Origin: Branchiostoma floridae
Lineage: Eukaryota; Chordata; Leptocardii; Amphioxiformes; Branchiostomatidae
DNA: 64,000 nt
Reading direction: 5' to 3'
Assembly (NCBI RefSeq): GCF_000003815.2
Contig: NC_049989.1
Span: 2,401,583-2,465,582 of the forward strand
Shown: piece after piece, positions 43,396 through 54,713 of the stretch
Layout of the letters: each line of letters starts with the position of its first letter
Numbering within the stretch: position 1 is the stretch's first letter
Program-made: the position numbers and the translations under genes
The notes under the pieces: model-generated
The model's database searches: none
The model's input: only the letters and a program-made list of their open reading frames with translations
What the model was told of the DNA's origin: nothing

Positions 43396-44408
43396 GCTCA
43401 TTGGTCCAAGTTCCAAGAAGTACAATGTACTCGGACATAATGGAACTCCTGTGTGTTTTCCGGGAAACGTTTTCCATGGCCATATATGGCAATTGCCACG
43501 GTGCTTGATGATGTCCTGGCATATTACCAAATTGAATATTGCCATGGTGAATCATCAGGAACACCTTTTGAAGTGTTCATTCCCAATATAAGACTATAAA
43601 TACATAAGTATTCAGGTTGCGATCGTACGATAACCGAAATTGCTGGAAAGCTAGGGTGAAGGCCGAATAGAAAATACGGCTAGCTGCAGTAGCGACAAAG
43701 AATCTCCTCATTTCATGAGGTTGTTGACAACACCAACATCATCTTCATGTGTCAACGAATCTGCCGACTCTAGCTATGGTAGATTTACCTTAGCCCTCTT
43801 ACTTACTTATCGTTTGGTTCTATATAGAAATGATTCCAGGCATGAGATGGGATCGTATAAATGCGTAAGGCTGAGTGAGAACTTTGAAAATCATTCGTTG
43901 ATGGCTGGTTAATTCACCCACGTCCTTGGTTCACCTTATAATGACGGTCTCAACTCAGACAGCTTAGGAATATTCTACATGACAAGGTGCAGTGTACAAA
44001 TAAGTCTACTTATTACATTTACGGGCGCTGAAAGATCATGCCTTACGATATTATCGCAGCACTGCTGAGGGAGTATGAATTCTGATGCAGCTCCGCTTCG
44101 CTGCGGCAATCGCGCGAAATTCACAGGCTTATGGAGTGGGTGTAACGCACCATGAAATGCTTAGCGAGCAAAACCTGCACCTTGCGACTGGAAATAATCA
44201 ATCCAAAAACGCACACGGGCTGTGTCAATGTCATACACATGATCCATACAGTCAGGAGAGACATGGAATCAGCAAGGATGTGCACGGAAATGACAGAAAT
44301 ACTCCCGTAAAGCATTAACAACAGCAATCGAAGTTGAAGATGTAAGTCCATGGCAACCTACCTCTATTTCTCATCCATGTAAAGTTCCCATTTTCCGCTT
44401 GTGGGGAT
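43396..44408. other. No confirmed gene; signal-peptide-like frame on the minus strand
   Basis: On the minus strand an ATG at 44351 in a good Kozak context (TTGCCATGG) opens a 76-codon frame starting MDLHLQLRLLLLMLYGSISV, which looks like a signal peptide. No downstream exon is identified. It is recorded as a possibility only. Confidence 0.2.
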
Positions 44409-44675
44409 GTCCCTGTGGTTCAACTGGTAGCAGCCTCACATTTGCGCTCCTGTAGCTGGTAACGTGCTGAGAGACTCCGGTTCAACCCTGGATCAGGACA
44501 TCACAGTCGGAGCAGCATCCGCCTTTCGGAAGGGATGTAAGATGAGTTCCGTTAAGCGGGAACATCTATTTAACAACCACTCTCTGTAGAAAATATACCC
44601 TGCTACAGAAACAGCGAGTGAACTGTGTACCAAATGGCACTACAAAGGTCTGAACGAACCGAACTAACTTACTAA
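44409..44675 (+). mobile_element. tRNA-headed SINE family S1, best copy
   Basis: The head GTCCCTGTGGTTCAACTGGT (A-box-like) and CTCCGGTTCAACCCTGG (B-box-like) are followed by TCAGGACA, which pairs with the 5' GTCC. The body has CCGCCTTTCGGAAGGGATGT then AAGATGAGTTCCGTTAAGCG then CACTCTCTGTAGAAAATATA. It ends in GAACCGAACTAACTTACTAA-type simple sequence. Confidence 0.8.
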
Positions 44676-44989
44676 CGGACGAACGAACGCCCTCTTGACT
44701 TTACCGTTTACGTCCGGCTGTTATTATAAATGAGAGGCTGTATCAACACCAACCTCTCCGCCTAACCACCGCACGCACTGCCAGTACAGTGAGTCTGACC
44801 AAGGCGTCCACACGATCCCGCCTTTTTATACAGCGGCGAGGATGATTGTGTCACGACTAATTGGAGCGGGTTTGAAACGTACAGACATGAAAATTGATTG
44901 GAGAGTGATTGAGGAATACGATAACAGACAGGAAGTCGGCCCATCAAAGAGCTGGTGCGGCAGGCACGCGCCTTGTCGGGGATTGATTC

Positions 44990-45566
44990 AAGGGTTCACA
45001 CGTACTCTCACCGCTGGGGGGAACGATCAGGCTGCGCTCACTTAGGGTGGACTCCCACTGCACTTGGGGCACCGGTGCGGCACTGCGGGGTTCGTTCACT
45101 GCGGTACTGTTTTGGGTATTTTAAGGGTTCACACGTACTCTCACCGCTGGGGGGAACGAGCAGGCTGCGCTCACTTAGGGTGGACTCTCACTGCACTTGG
45201 GGCACCGGTGCGGCACTGCGGGGTTCGTTCACTGCGGGGTTCGTTCACTGCGGTACTGTTTTGGGTATTTTAAGGGCTCACACGTACTCTCATGATCACC
45301 GCTGGGGGGAACGAACAGGCTGCGCTCACTTAAGGTGGACTCTCACTGCACTTGGGGCACCGGTGCGGCACTGCGGGGTTCGTTCACTGCGGTACTGTTT
45401 TGGGTATTTACGCAATTTTTATAATCTAGATATTGTCTATATACTCAAAAGCGTTACTTTAATAGACGACAACAAAATACGTTGTTTATCTCTGAAATTC
45501 GTTGAATCATCTACGAACCCCGCAGTGCCGCACCGGTGCCCCAAGTGCAGTGAGAGTCCACCCTTA
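44990..45566 (+). repeat. Tandemly amplified MITE A end, closing with a full MITE A
   Basis: The unit AAGGGTTCACACGTACTCTC then ACCGCTGGGGGGAACGA...AGGCTGCGCTCACTTAGGGT then the family A left end starts at about 44990, 45122 and 45272. The second copy has an extra internal CGGGGTTCGTTCACTG duplication (about 45218-45253). The third passes into a complete family A element (45330-45566) ending GTGAGAGTCCACCCTTA. The 214-codon open frame through it is repeat-derived. Confidence 0.88.
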
Positions 45567-46009
45567 GTATTCGAGTTCAAAGATTACGTGCCTCCGTGAA
45601 CTATCTAATACAGTTTTCTCCTCGTTTCTTTTAATATCTAGAGTTTAGAGTCACAAAGGCAAAGCGCTCTAGCTCTGTTAGACTGAAGCAGAATCCCACC
45701 AAGCAGATATAAAAGTATTTAAAAAAATCTATGATCAGATGTAGCATGCATCCCCCATGACCAACTGGGTTGTTACAGTGTGGCGTTGTGCCAGTTTCGA
45801 CATGTCTACAAAACTATATTTGAGAATACGAAGAAAAAAAAAAAACTTGACACTAAGCATTGGCTGAAACCAGGTAGATACGTAATGGGCGTTCTTATCT
45901 CTTTCTCTTCTATTGCATGCCTTTGGTACATTGAAGAAAAAAGGAATTTTACTCTCTACGATGAAAAAATTGCTTGGTAAATATAATAGACCAATTGCAA
46001 TCTTGAATG
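45567..46009. other. No recognised feature
   Basis: Unassigned sequence with a poly-A tract near 45833. Confidence 0.45.
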
Positions 46010-46011
46010 TC

Positions 46012-46078
46012 TATCGCAATTATCAGTATAACCAATAATATCGAGAAGGGCAATTATCAGAGTAGCCAATGAGAGAGC
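46012..46078 (+). repeat. CCAAT minisatellite, two diverged units
   Basis: CAATTATCAGTATAACCAAT and CAATTATCAGAGTAGCCAAT then GAGAGAG resemble the perfect 30-bp units at 56.36-56.47 kb. Confidence 0.6.
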
Positions 46079-46337
46079 GAATGCATGTCAGTAACAAATT
46101 TGAATTCTGCCATGTATTTTTTGGGCCTGGTTCAAGAAAATAACGAGCGAAGTAGAGTAGACTTTATAGTCATTTCTACCATGTTTCTACAGTCAAACGT
46201 GCACAGTTTACATGAGGACAGGATTTTAAAACGCTAGTGGAAGTCAGACACTCCGCCGAATACATTCCTTTGGAGAAAATTGGACCATTGTTTTGTGTAT
46301 GACAAACTCACAAGTTTTCACGATCAATTAGGTTTAG

Positions 46338-46410
46338 CTTGACCTGGACCTGATCTTCTGGACCTGGACCTTACCTGTACCTGAATGTTCTGTACCGGTA
46401 CCCACCCCTA
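46338..46410 (-). mobile_element. hAT-type MITE end fragment
   Basis: On the minus strand it begins TAGGGGTGGGTACCGGTACA then GAACATTCAGGTACAGG and continues with GGTCCAGGTCC repeats. This style is shared with the TAGTGGTGCGTACC element at 8.16-9.48 kb. The other end was not found. Confidence 0.55.
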
Positions 46411-47765
46411 GATGGGCCTATTACACACTGCAGTGCAGGAGATGATAGCAAACACAGAACTGCGCAATTCGCCGACTAGACTGCTTCAAAAGTGGCAAAC
46501 CATTTTGATGTTTAAGACATGCAATATTTTCTGATTACGTATGCTGTGAAGTATGTGGCTGGCGGTTCAATCAAAGGCGCCGACGACAATGTATATCATT
46601 AGAAACAGAAAAGAAAACTAATTTTCTTTTGCAATGCATAAAATTGCTACGCCGAACAACAGGTCATGTATACATGAGAATTGTATAACGTAAACACGAG
46701 CAATTCAAGTAGACATGATAAAAAGGACCGTGGCTCATACACCTTCTGAATTGAGATAGTTTGTTCTCAAGTTCCGTAAGAATGAATGAGTGATCAGTCC
46801 GAGTATACTCTCCATTGAAAAGCGTATGGGAACAAGAATAAGTCATTAGATGATAAGTCTTGAAAAATGCCACTGAAAAATGCACAAATGCCACTGCGAA
46901 GAGAAATAATTTCTCGCGCAATAATTCTAACCTTAACGAGAGCTGATTGACAACACTCGAACGGCAATTTCTACACACTTCAAAGAGATAACCATGGCAA
47001 CGTTTTGCGTCATCTTTTAATAATTTGATAGTACTTTGGTTTCTTTTGTGTGGGACATGTGCGGAGAGTGTCAAGTACGGAAGCACATTGACGCTTAACG
47101 CAGCATCATTACCCCAGTGATTAGCTGTCCACGTCGTTATGATATATTCCTAACTGTCACATATTGTGTGTGCTACACATATGACAGAACTAGCTACCCG
47201 TGTATTGAGCTGTTGCACGTCAATACCTTTTTTTCTATCGACTCATTGGGCCCACTCAGATATCATAGGCCATGCACCTCTCGGCCTCGAGGGGACGGCA
47301 AGACTTTGAATGAAATGAAAAGTGACCAACATGCCACGGGAAGCCCGAAGCGCCGGTAGTACCTTTGTTGTTGCTTTCTTTAAAGCACCACTTTGTAATC
47401 CGATATCCGACAATTTCCGTAGGCTATTACAATGACCAGTTGTTGTCATGACGACACAATTATTCTAGGGGCATTCCTTTGAGTGTAAAAATGATATAAT
47501 TTCAAAGACACAAATACACGTGTTACTTTGATCCAGCGGAAGAGAGTCCTGTAAAAATTGTATGAAGTAATCTAAGCTTGTGAAATGCCATAGGCGTTTA
47601 TGACTATCTTATTTTTTTAATTACAGTTGAAAAAGCAGAGAAGTTGCATACAAAGAAAGCGATAACTTTGTATCTATGTGTACTATAAGATAAAGTTCAA
47701 AAGGAAATCCCATAGCCTTTTTACAGGGACAGTCTGTAGATTGTTGTCTAAGGTACGGCATTGCA
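46411..47765. other. No recognised gene
   Basis: A 140-codon minus-strand frame (46.66-47.09 kb) shows no domain and no codon bias. Not called. Confidence 0.4.
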
Positions 47766-47769
47766 AGAC

Positions 47770-47955
47770 GGAGCCCATCATTTTCCTTCCACTGTCTTTT
47801 ACCTCCCCAACTGAAGTCAGATACCCATTTTTACACCTGGGTGGAGTGAGGAAAGTTATGCACGCGTGTAAAGTGTTTTTATCAAGGACACAACACCAAG
47901 CTAGAAATACCAGGAATACAGACCTCTCTATCTCCTCATTTTCACTTGTATAGCC
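47770..47955 (-). mobile_element. SINE family S2, reverse fragment
   Basis: CCACTGTCTTTTACCTCCCC then AACTGAAGTCAGATACCC and ACACCTGGGTGGAGTGAGGA then AAGT match the reverse copies at 16.3 and 10.1 kb. Confidence 0.55.
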
Positions 47956-48105
47956 ACTCCACTCAATGCCACTACCTAATCGATACTGCACCAGATACAA
48001 GGCAATGAAGACCTTACGTATGATAGATTCTCGCGACGATTTACGTAGGTCTTGGCCTTTGGACCGGATGTTCGGCAGTTGGCATCTTGCAGAACAAAGA
48101 ATCAG

Positions 48106-48325
48106 GTACCCGCTACGAACCGACTTGTCTGAACTACATCACGTACTCCACCAACAAAACCTTTCGAGAATCCAAGCTGCCAGAAAAGAATCTTCATCAT
48201 TCGGCCCGCCCGAAGGCCATCGCGGGAGAGAAAAGTGTGGATTGTAATTGCGCTGGCTTTTTTTCCTACCTGAAACGCCGAGACAAATTTCGTTATCCGA
48301 ATACCGGGCCGTGCGATCTGCACTA
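48106..48325 (+). CDS. Exon-like segment, unknown; weak resemblance to a Crypton-type domain
   Basis: After a good 3' splice-site-like TTGGCATCTTGCAG (AG near 48090) a frame stays open for about 78 codons to TAG at 48324-48326. Codon use is GC-ending in the first half, unlike the surroundings. The start, NKESGTRYEPTCLNYITYS, faintly recalls the xGxxYEPxTL pattern of Crypton-derived DUF3504 proteins. That resemblance is from memory and weak. No downstream exon or recombinase motif is seen. Confidence 0.25.
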
Positions 48326-48523
48326 GTTGTAGGCTCAACGGCCTCGATGTTTCAGATGTGTGTATTTCGTACTCAGATCAGACATATTGCTGAAGACTTG
48401 ATGATGAAGAACCTTAAAAGTGCCATACTGTCTCATTGTTATCCTAGAAGCTCATCTGTGTTGGTAGTTATCATAGTAGAATGCTTCATTTTTTTCCAAC
48501 ACAAAGTTATTTACGGATCAACC

Positions 48524-48680
48524 ACCACTGTTGCCTTCTTCAGTGTCAATAATGACCAATCACGTTAGAATGTAAACTCGCGAGAGTTGCACACACGTGA
48601 TTTTATTAACACGTGATCTTGTGGATTTTGCTTTCTGACGTGATTAGTCATTATTGATCCTGAAGAAGGCGACAATGGTG
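48524..48680. mobile_element. Long hairpin, about 157 bp
   Basis: CACCACTGTTGCCTTCTTCA then GTGTCAATAATGACCAATCACGT pairs with ACGTGATTAGTCATTATTGA then TCCTGAAGAAGGCGACAATG then GTG. The arms are about 42 bp with few mismatches. Inside, CACACACGTG and AACACGTGATC form a second short pairing. It is likely a MITE. Confidence 0.8.
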
Positions 48681-49730
48681 CTTGAAAACTTGACCAGTCT
48701 ATACCTTTGCGTTGGAAAAAAAAGATAAGAATTGTACTTTGAGAATCTCGAAACAGCTTGAAAACTCCGTCTTCTCTTGATGGAACCATCTTGGAATTTT
48801 CTTCAAGTCATTGATGTATCAATTCAGAGTGTTGTTTTGAAACCTGGTAACTCCAGTTCCTCGTCCAGTTACTGGCGAAAGACCGGTGTGTTTTAAGAAA
48901 TACGGTTGGTATGTCTCACATTACATCAATTTGCTTTAGTAAATTTTACATTTGTATATTATATTACCTGGATTGTCTCATCTTTATCGACGTATCAATG
49001 GCTAAGCCTGTTGTGCCCAATGGTTTCTCCAGCGATACGAATCATCTACAAACACCAAGACCGTCTTACCTGTAGGCACCCTGCCAGAAGGTGCAATTTG
49101 TCTGTTATCCTTCCACTCTGGCGCGAGAAAACAATCACAAAGACGGAAAGGCAATTAGCCTCTTCTGCAGACCTTCTAGGCGTGTTTTAATTGGTAGGGA
49201 TCGGTAATTCGAGTTTTTAACGTTAACGTTACTCGTAGGATAGGATCTCAAATGACGGGGGAGCTTGGTGCCAGCGCTTTATGGAAACTGTACCCGGAAG
49301 ATACGCTGCGCGCCATGCGGCGTAGATCTACCTCGGAATTTGAGAACCCCAGGCCCATGGTCAAAATTGCATCCCCCCTCAAAAAAAAAGTCAGCGAAAA
49401 AAAAATGAAAAAGTCAAAGTAACAAAATAAAGGCAGGTCGCACCAAGAAGGCCCGAGAAGGAGGCTACAAAGCAATCATTTTGTACAGCTTGCAGCGCTT
49501 TGGCTTGCCTCCAGGACGTTATATAAGCCTACATGGTAATTATCAAGAACCTGAGTACTCAATCCATCGCCGCATGAATGTGGCAGACTGCTTGACGGAA
49601 CGTGACATCCATTCTAATTTCGAATGTACAAAAAACTGAGGCAACTTCAATTCTCTATGTCGTTGGCGTTGAAGTGCCTAGTGGCACATAGGTCATCCAG
49701 TGTCTATATGGTATTTTAGTATCAGGGTAT
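48681..49730. other. No recognised gene
   Basis: CCAGTTACTGGCGAAAGACC at about 48866 recurs as CCAGCCACTGGCGAAAGACC near 17113, a LINE-tail-like phrase. Otherwise unassigned. Confidence 0.4.
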
Positions 49731-49732
49731 AT

Positions 49733-49882
49733 TTTCACAGAGAGTGGTTGCTAGCCCTTCTCCTTAGCGTGCTCGAGGCACCCCCTCGAACATGGGATCA
49801 GCATTTTCCGTCCTTACATTCCGAAAGATGGGTGCAGGCCCAACCGAGACGCCCTACCAGGATCATGAGATTCATTCATTTC
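49733..49882 (-). mobile_element. SINE family S1, reverse fragment
   Basis: On the minus strand: CTGGTAGGGCGTCTCGGTTG then GGCCTGCACC, CCGTGTTCGAGG-type block and CACGCTAAGGAGAAGGGC then AACCACTCTCTGTG. This is the order of the 34.8-kb copy. Confidence 0.65.
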
Positions 49883-49959
49883 TAAGAGAAGCTACTGGAA
49901 GACCCAAACTCAAGTCTCACTTCCTCCGAAGACGCAAAGGCAAAATTCGAACACGAGAA

Positions 49960-50110
49960 AGAAAAAAAAAGGAAGTTCCACTGCAGTACAATAGCAAGCT
50001 GATGTAGTAACTTAACACTCGTTTTCCTTACCCCTATCTACCTGCCAAATATCATTAAGATGTATCCACAAGTTATGCTGTCCATAGACAGGTACACAAA
50101 CCGCATCTAG
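49960..50110 (+). repeat. Repeat family I fragment
   Basis: AAGTTCCACTGCAGTACAAT then CGTTTTCCTTACCCCTATCT then ACCTGCCAAATATCATTAAG match the 3' modules of family I. Confidence 0.55.
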
Positions 50111-51184
50111 GTCTTCTATTTCTATTTCTATGCATTACTGAGCAAAGCCACCTCTAGGAATATCGCCTTGTTGGTGAAGTTTACAATTTGCTCTATCCAT
50201 GGCCACACATGGAGTATCAGCTATATCGCTTGTAAGGTTTGAAACAACGGTGGCTTCCGTCGCTACCGCGTACATGACGGGCTCCATTAATTGCCCTGCA
50301 GGTGGTGTGGGGCATGTTCTCGCGTTACACCTTTGGGTCTCTACAGACGTGAGGCGCATCAACTTGACTTATATGGATAACGGACGTGCATGCATTGATT
50401 TTATTGGCCTGCTCCATCCTCATCCTCATCACCATCCCATAGCTTTTTAATCAGCCGTAGGCGGCACAACTTGTTATGCTGTCTCAATAGGCATTTAGTG
50501 CCTGCTTGCTTCCCGAGAAAGTTTGCGCGCGCGTGTTTGTGTGTGTGTGGGGTGGGGGTGGTGTGGTGGAAGGGGGATTCTTGTAAGGCCAACGGTAAAT
50601 CTAAGAAACAACGTTAGCGTCGATTGAACGGTAAATTCAGTAAGACAGAGCTAATCGGCTTTCTTAGATAAAACCTCAATGCCTGAAATGATAAAATATA
50701 CCGTATTCACGTACAGTGAAAGATACTCAGCATTTTGACACTGACAGCTGAAAAATGGTCGATTTTTCGGATGAAAAGACAAGTGACAACGGCCGCGCTG
50801 CCTATCTTGATAAACTACCCGGTCACATGTTGGCCTATCAAAGGACCATAAAATAACTCAAGCATTAACTAACAGCAACATTCATTTTTACGGGTTGGGT
50901 GGCCACCCAAAACGTTTCAGTCGGGTGATGAATATGATCACCATGTGGCAATCCACATCAAATATCGTAATGAAGCATCAGTTGCTTTTTCAGTGTGCGT
51001 TTTGACAACACCCTTCACAATACATCACAATACAATTAGGCACTTGTGAGCGTCAATCGTTCGGAAAATTGATGACACTTTAACGAGACACTCCCTTTGC
51101 AAACATTACCATAGCCAGGGCGTAGTTGAAATATCTATTGGTAAAATATGCGCGGTTTAAGGGAGTGATAATATCCCTTTGTTT
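50111..51184. other. No recognised gene
   Basis: A GTGTGTGTGTGGGGTGGGGG tract lies near 50537-50570. Otherwise unassigned. Confidence 0.4.
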
Positions 51185-51645
51185 AAAGTTTATGGCGCGA
51201 GCACAATTGTCGTAGGGCAATGTCGTACGATTTTGACGTCGCAGAATTTTCACGAAGGCTATGGCAGAAGCAATCCTCGACAAGGTACAAAAATAACAAT
51301 TTATTTCATCGATAAGTACACAGATGTACGACATGTGTACGATTGCCCCACGAATGCCCTGAGAACGTGTGCAATCGCACGACAATCGTGCACGAACGTA
51401 CGTTGTGTGTGACCGTGTCACATTATCCACGATCTTCGGGCGTATCGATGGAAGATCGGCCATATTTAAGATCGACAGCGGGTTGCGCGTATTTTTCACC
51501 TGAAAACCGTCCCTGTCACATATAAGCCATACTTTGTACCTTGTACAATTGTTGTGCAATAAAGTTATCATTATAAGCGAGGCTCGTGCGATTGCCGCAG
51601 AATCGTCGTCCGATCGATTTTCGCCACATGTGACAGGGGTATAAC
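51185..51645. mobile_element. MITE D-like composite (CGTACGA and CCCTGTCACAT termini)
   Basis: GTCGTAGGGCAATGTCGTAC then GATTTTGACGTCGCAGAATT on the left, with CACGACAATCGTGCACGAAC then GTACG further in, as in family D. A second inverted pair, CCCTGTCACATATAAGCC (51511) and CGCCACATGTGACAGGG (ending 51638), encloses a further unit. The 213-codon minus-strand frame through it is repeat-derived. Confidence 0.6.
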
Positions 51646-52110
51646 GATTATGCGATCTGACAATGGCGAATGCTAACAAGATCATGCATAGATGCATGTA
51701 ATAAAACACTATCGCTCTCATGCATTGTCTGTCTTTCAGACTTAATATACCAACGTGAAAATATATACATAACTGTTATCAACACTGCTGAAATAACAAA
51801 TCAACCATCATCATCATCATATCAAAGCCATAATGGTATATAGCTCAAGCTCCTCGTGCAATACTTAGTATTGTACTCACAACTGCTAAATGTAGCTCGG
51901 TGTTTATGAAGGGTTGTTCCACCGGCGCGGAAAAAGCTAGTCCATTGTCAAATAGGCTTTGCAAGGTAATGTGTATGTGGGCACATGTAAATATATACAT
52001 GTAATTATAATACCTCTCCTTGAGAGATAACAGTCTGGGCGTGCCACATGACACACGACGTAAGCCAGGTTATTTATGATGATTTTGCACGCAACAAAAC
52101 ACGAATTCAA
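51646..52110. other. No recognised feature
   Basis: Short (ATC)n near 51805; otherwise unassigned. Confidence 0.45.
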
Positions 52111-52114
52111 CTTG

Positions 52115-52290
52115 AGCCAGGTTCACACGTGCGAACAACTTATATTCAAGTCCGTTTGGAATCCTTGGCCTCTAGCAGGCTTAACAGGTCGCTGGAAGAA
52201 TAGAAGAAATTGGAGAAATATAAGCACATAACGTGCAAGAGGATTTAGTCGTCCGAGAAATATGGTTTGAGACACAAGTCTGCCCTTCTC
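52115..52290 (+). mobile_element. MITE family C, left half
   Basis: GCCAGGTTCACACGTGCGAA then TATATTCAAGTCCGTTTGGA and AGGTCGCTGGAAGAATAGAA then GAAATTGGAG follow the family C left arm. The right arm is absent nearby. Confidence 0.65.
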
Positions 52291-52642
52291 AGCTTTCACG
52301 AGTTTTTTTCTCAGTTACATATTCTTATCATACATATTTTCTCAGTTACTCAGCTATATGTAGGTAGGTACATATCAACCAGGCTGCACAACAGTGGGTC
52401 AAAGTAAAAATAGCGTCTTCCCAGCAAACTTTACCTAAGCCAAAAAACATTAGTATGCATGCAACTCATACAGACTTCAATAAACGTACTACGAGTGTGA
52501 ACGACCGTAGTAACGTATATCAGACTTGAGGCCCGCGACACCTTTCATAACCACCACTTCCCCCTCTCTGTCCTAGAATTTGTAAAAGCCCCAAGACATA
52601 AACGTACAGCGCCGCCGCGAATGCGTTACATCTTCATTGAAA

Positions 52643-52715
52643 TACCCACTGCGGGGACTAACCTCTGCTTGGAGTCCCCATTATTAGCAGTGCTCAACAC
52701 AAATTCTGTCATGCA
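52643..52715 (-). repeat. Left arm of an inverted duplication including a MITE H end
   Basis: GACTAACCTCTGCTTGGAGT then CCCCATTATTAGCAGTGCTC then AACACAAATTCTGTCATGCA is the inverse of 53206-53277, including flanking sequence outside the MITE H terminus. Confidence 0.8.
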
Positions 52716-52717
52716 TG

Positions 52718-52950
52718 GGTGGTATCTTACAGCACCTGGGGCACCGGTGCGGCACTGCGGGATTCGTTCACTACGGCACTGTGTTATTTTCGCAGATTTG
52801 TTATGTGTTAGATATTGCGTAATACGTATTACGTAAAAGTATGACTTACGAAAATTCGTTCTTTATAAATTATGACTAAAATTCGTTGAGTATCTTTCGA
52901 ACCCCGCAGTGCCGCACAGGTGCCCCAAGTGCAGTGAGAGTCAACCTTTA
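52718..52950. mobile_element. MITE family A, full copy
   Basis: Left end GGTGGTATCTTACAGCACCT then GGGGCACCGGTGCGGCACTG. Right end CCGCAGTGCCGCACAGGTGC then CCCAAGTGCAGTGAGAGTCA then ACC. It sits between the arms of the inverted duplication. Confidence 0.87.
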
Positions 52951-53026
52951 GGAGCGCCTTACCTTGCTGTATCATTTCTATAGGTCGTCACACCTACAGA
53001 AACAATACAACTAACACCTCAGACAT

Positions 53027-53145
53027 GTTAATATTTGTCCAATTTTTACAGAGCGACCTGTGGAGTCTGGTAGAGGCTACGAATTCCATACGGACCTCAT
53101 ACGGACTTGAATATATACGCACCTGTAAAATCGGCTTAAGTCATA
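53027..53145 (+). mobile_element. MITE family C, right half
   Basis: ATATTTGTCCAATTTTTACA then GAGCGACCTGTGGAGTCTGG then TACGGACTTGAATATATACG then CACCTGTAAAATCGGCTTA follow the family C right arm. Confidence 0.65.
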
Positions 53146-53205
53146 ACCATCCGACAAAACAAGCATTTCGAATTTGTTTAACACCCGTATCAAACGTTAT
53201 CACGG

Positions 53206-53447
53206 CCCAGGCATGATAGAATTTGTGTTGAGCACTGCTAACAATGGGCACTCCAAGCAGAGGTTAGTCCCCGCAGTTTGTTGCTTTTTATGCGGTTGCA
53301 TCGGTTCTTTTTTGTCAGGTTTGCTCTTGAACTTGTCTGACCGACAAAAAGAAAACCTGACAGAATAGATAGTCGCAGAATAAAACCAAACCTGACGTCC
53401 GAAACAAGCCGGAGCCTTAAACCTGAGCTTGGAGAGTATGCAAATGA
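53206..53447 (+). mobile_element. MITE family H copy with the right arm of the inverted duplication
   Basis: 53206-53277 is the inverse of 52643-52715. The MITE itself runs from ACTCCAAGCAGAGGTTAGTC (53252) to CCTTAAACCTGAGCTTGGAG then AGT (about 53437). The arms pair further through TTTTTTGTCAGGTTTGC and AAAACCTGACAGAA. Confidence 0.7.
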
Positions 53448-53529
53448 CGACAGAACGAGAAACTGACATTGTAAGAAGCACGCTCGAAAAACTCATGTAT
53501 GCATGACAAGCCCGCGCTCATACTCAGCT

Positions 53530-53536
53530 ATATATA

Positions 53537-53587
<51 letters not shown>
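53530..53587. repeat. (AT)n microsatellite
   Basis: About 55 bp of AT dinucleotides. Confidence 0.97.
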
Positions 53588-53593
<6 letters not shown>

Positions 53594-54713
53594 CCATCAT
53601 CATTAGTGATTGAACTGTCAAGTCATATTTGCATCGTTACCAATAATCGCATTGATGAGCCATCATTAGGCCACAGCAAGCGAATTCTAATTATAAGGTT
53701 GATATTATCCAATCGTAAAAAGATAATGACATGTCGGGATATGGTACTAGTACATAAGATTCGTGTGGAGGTGCAATACATTGCTATCTCTATGAAAAAT
53801 GCAGATATAATTTTGGGTGCGTCTGTTTGTCTGTTTGTGTTTCCAGTTCGTTAGTCAGCATAGCTCAAGATGGATTACAGTGATATTTGGTATGTGGGTA
53901 GGTGTTCGAAAGACAAAGGTCAAAGTCAATTTTGGGCCCACTATGCTAGTATATGACCTTGGTATTGCAGCAGCAGAAATTCCGTTTTTTAAATCTTGTG
54001 ACCTGAATGTGCTATGGTTTTGTTTCCGTTGCATTTGTCTCTTTGTTTGTGTTTTCAAATTATTCCCTTTCCATATACTAATAAACAAACAAACAAACAA
54101 ACTAGTCACGTTCATTGCAGAGTGACAGGAAGTGTAGGTCAGAGTACAAGGAAGTAGAAGTCAGAGTTGACAGAATTAGCAATTCATCAATTTCGTGGTG
54201 ACAAGTGACAGACGAGTGACAGGAAATGAAGGCAGAGTGAAGGGCAGTGGAGTTAAAATATCCCAGAATTAGCAATTTCTCAAGCGACAGCGTCACATAC
54301 CAGGTCACGGTGTCAATGAATGAGCGTACTGTTTCACGGCAAGGTATTGTTTTTGCTCTGTCTGTTTCTTTGCATTTTCGCAGTTTTGTATCTTCCATAT
54401 TGCTAGTCACTTTCATCTTAGCGAAACCATGTTAAAATTTCACAGAGGTATAAGATCTTGAAAGATTCTTTTACGTTGCGTCACTGTTTTTTTTACCTGC
54501 AAAAAAATATAACCGAAGCAGATCTCCTTGCATATGTGTGCAGAATGTCTATAAACCGAAATTGGAGGAAAACAACATCCAGTTGTGCACGTCATCAAGA
54601 TTCAAGATGAAACGATACCGCCTGCGCCACCTGTGGCAGTGTAATGAACGAATGTCAATGACCCCTGTTTCTGTCCAAGGCATTTAATTACGATCTATTA
54701 CCCCATATAATTG
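53588..54713. other. Mostly unassigned; family I fragment at 53860-54000 and small tandem motif at 54115-54245
   Basis: CAAGATGGATTACAGTGATA...TATGTGGGTAGGTGTTCGAA then AGACAAAGGTCAAAGTC is the reverse of the family I ACCCACCTACCAAATATCAT module. Repeats of GTGACAG(G/A)...AAGT occur at 54120-54235. Confidence 0.45.

Noticed and set aside
44955-45599. 214-codon open frame on the plus strand
   Set aside because: Entirely within tandem MITE A ends; the repeated peptide blocks follow the DNA repeats.
46664-47086. 140-codon minus-strand frame
   Set aside because: No domain, no splice pattern, ordinary composition; likely chance.
51080-51721. 213-codon open frame on the minus strand
   Set aside because: Overlaps the MITE D-like composite with its inverted termini; no domain, and composition follows the palindromes.
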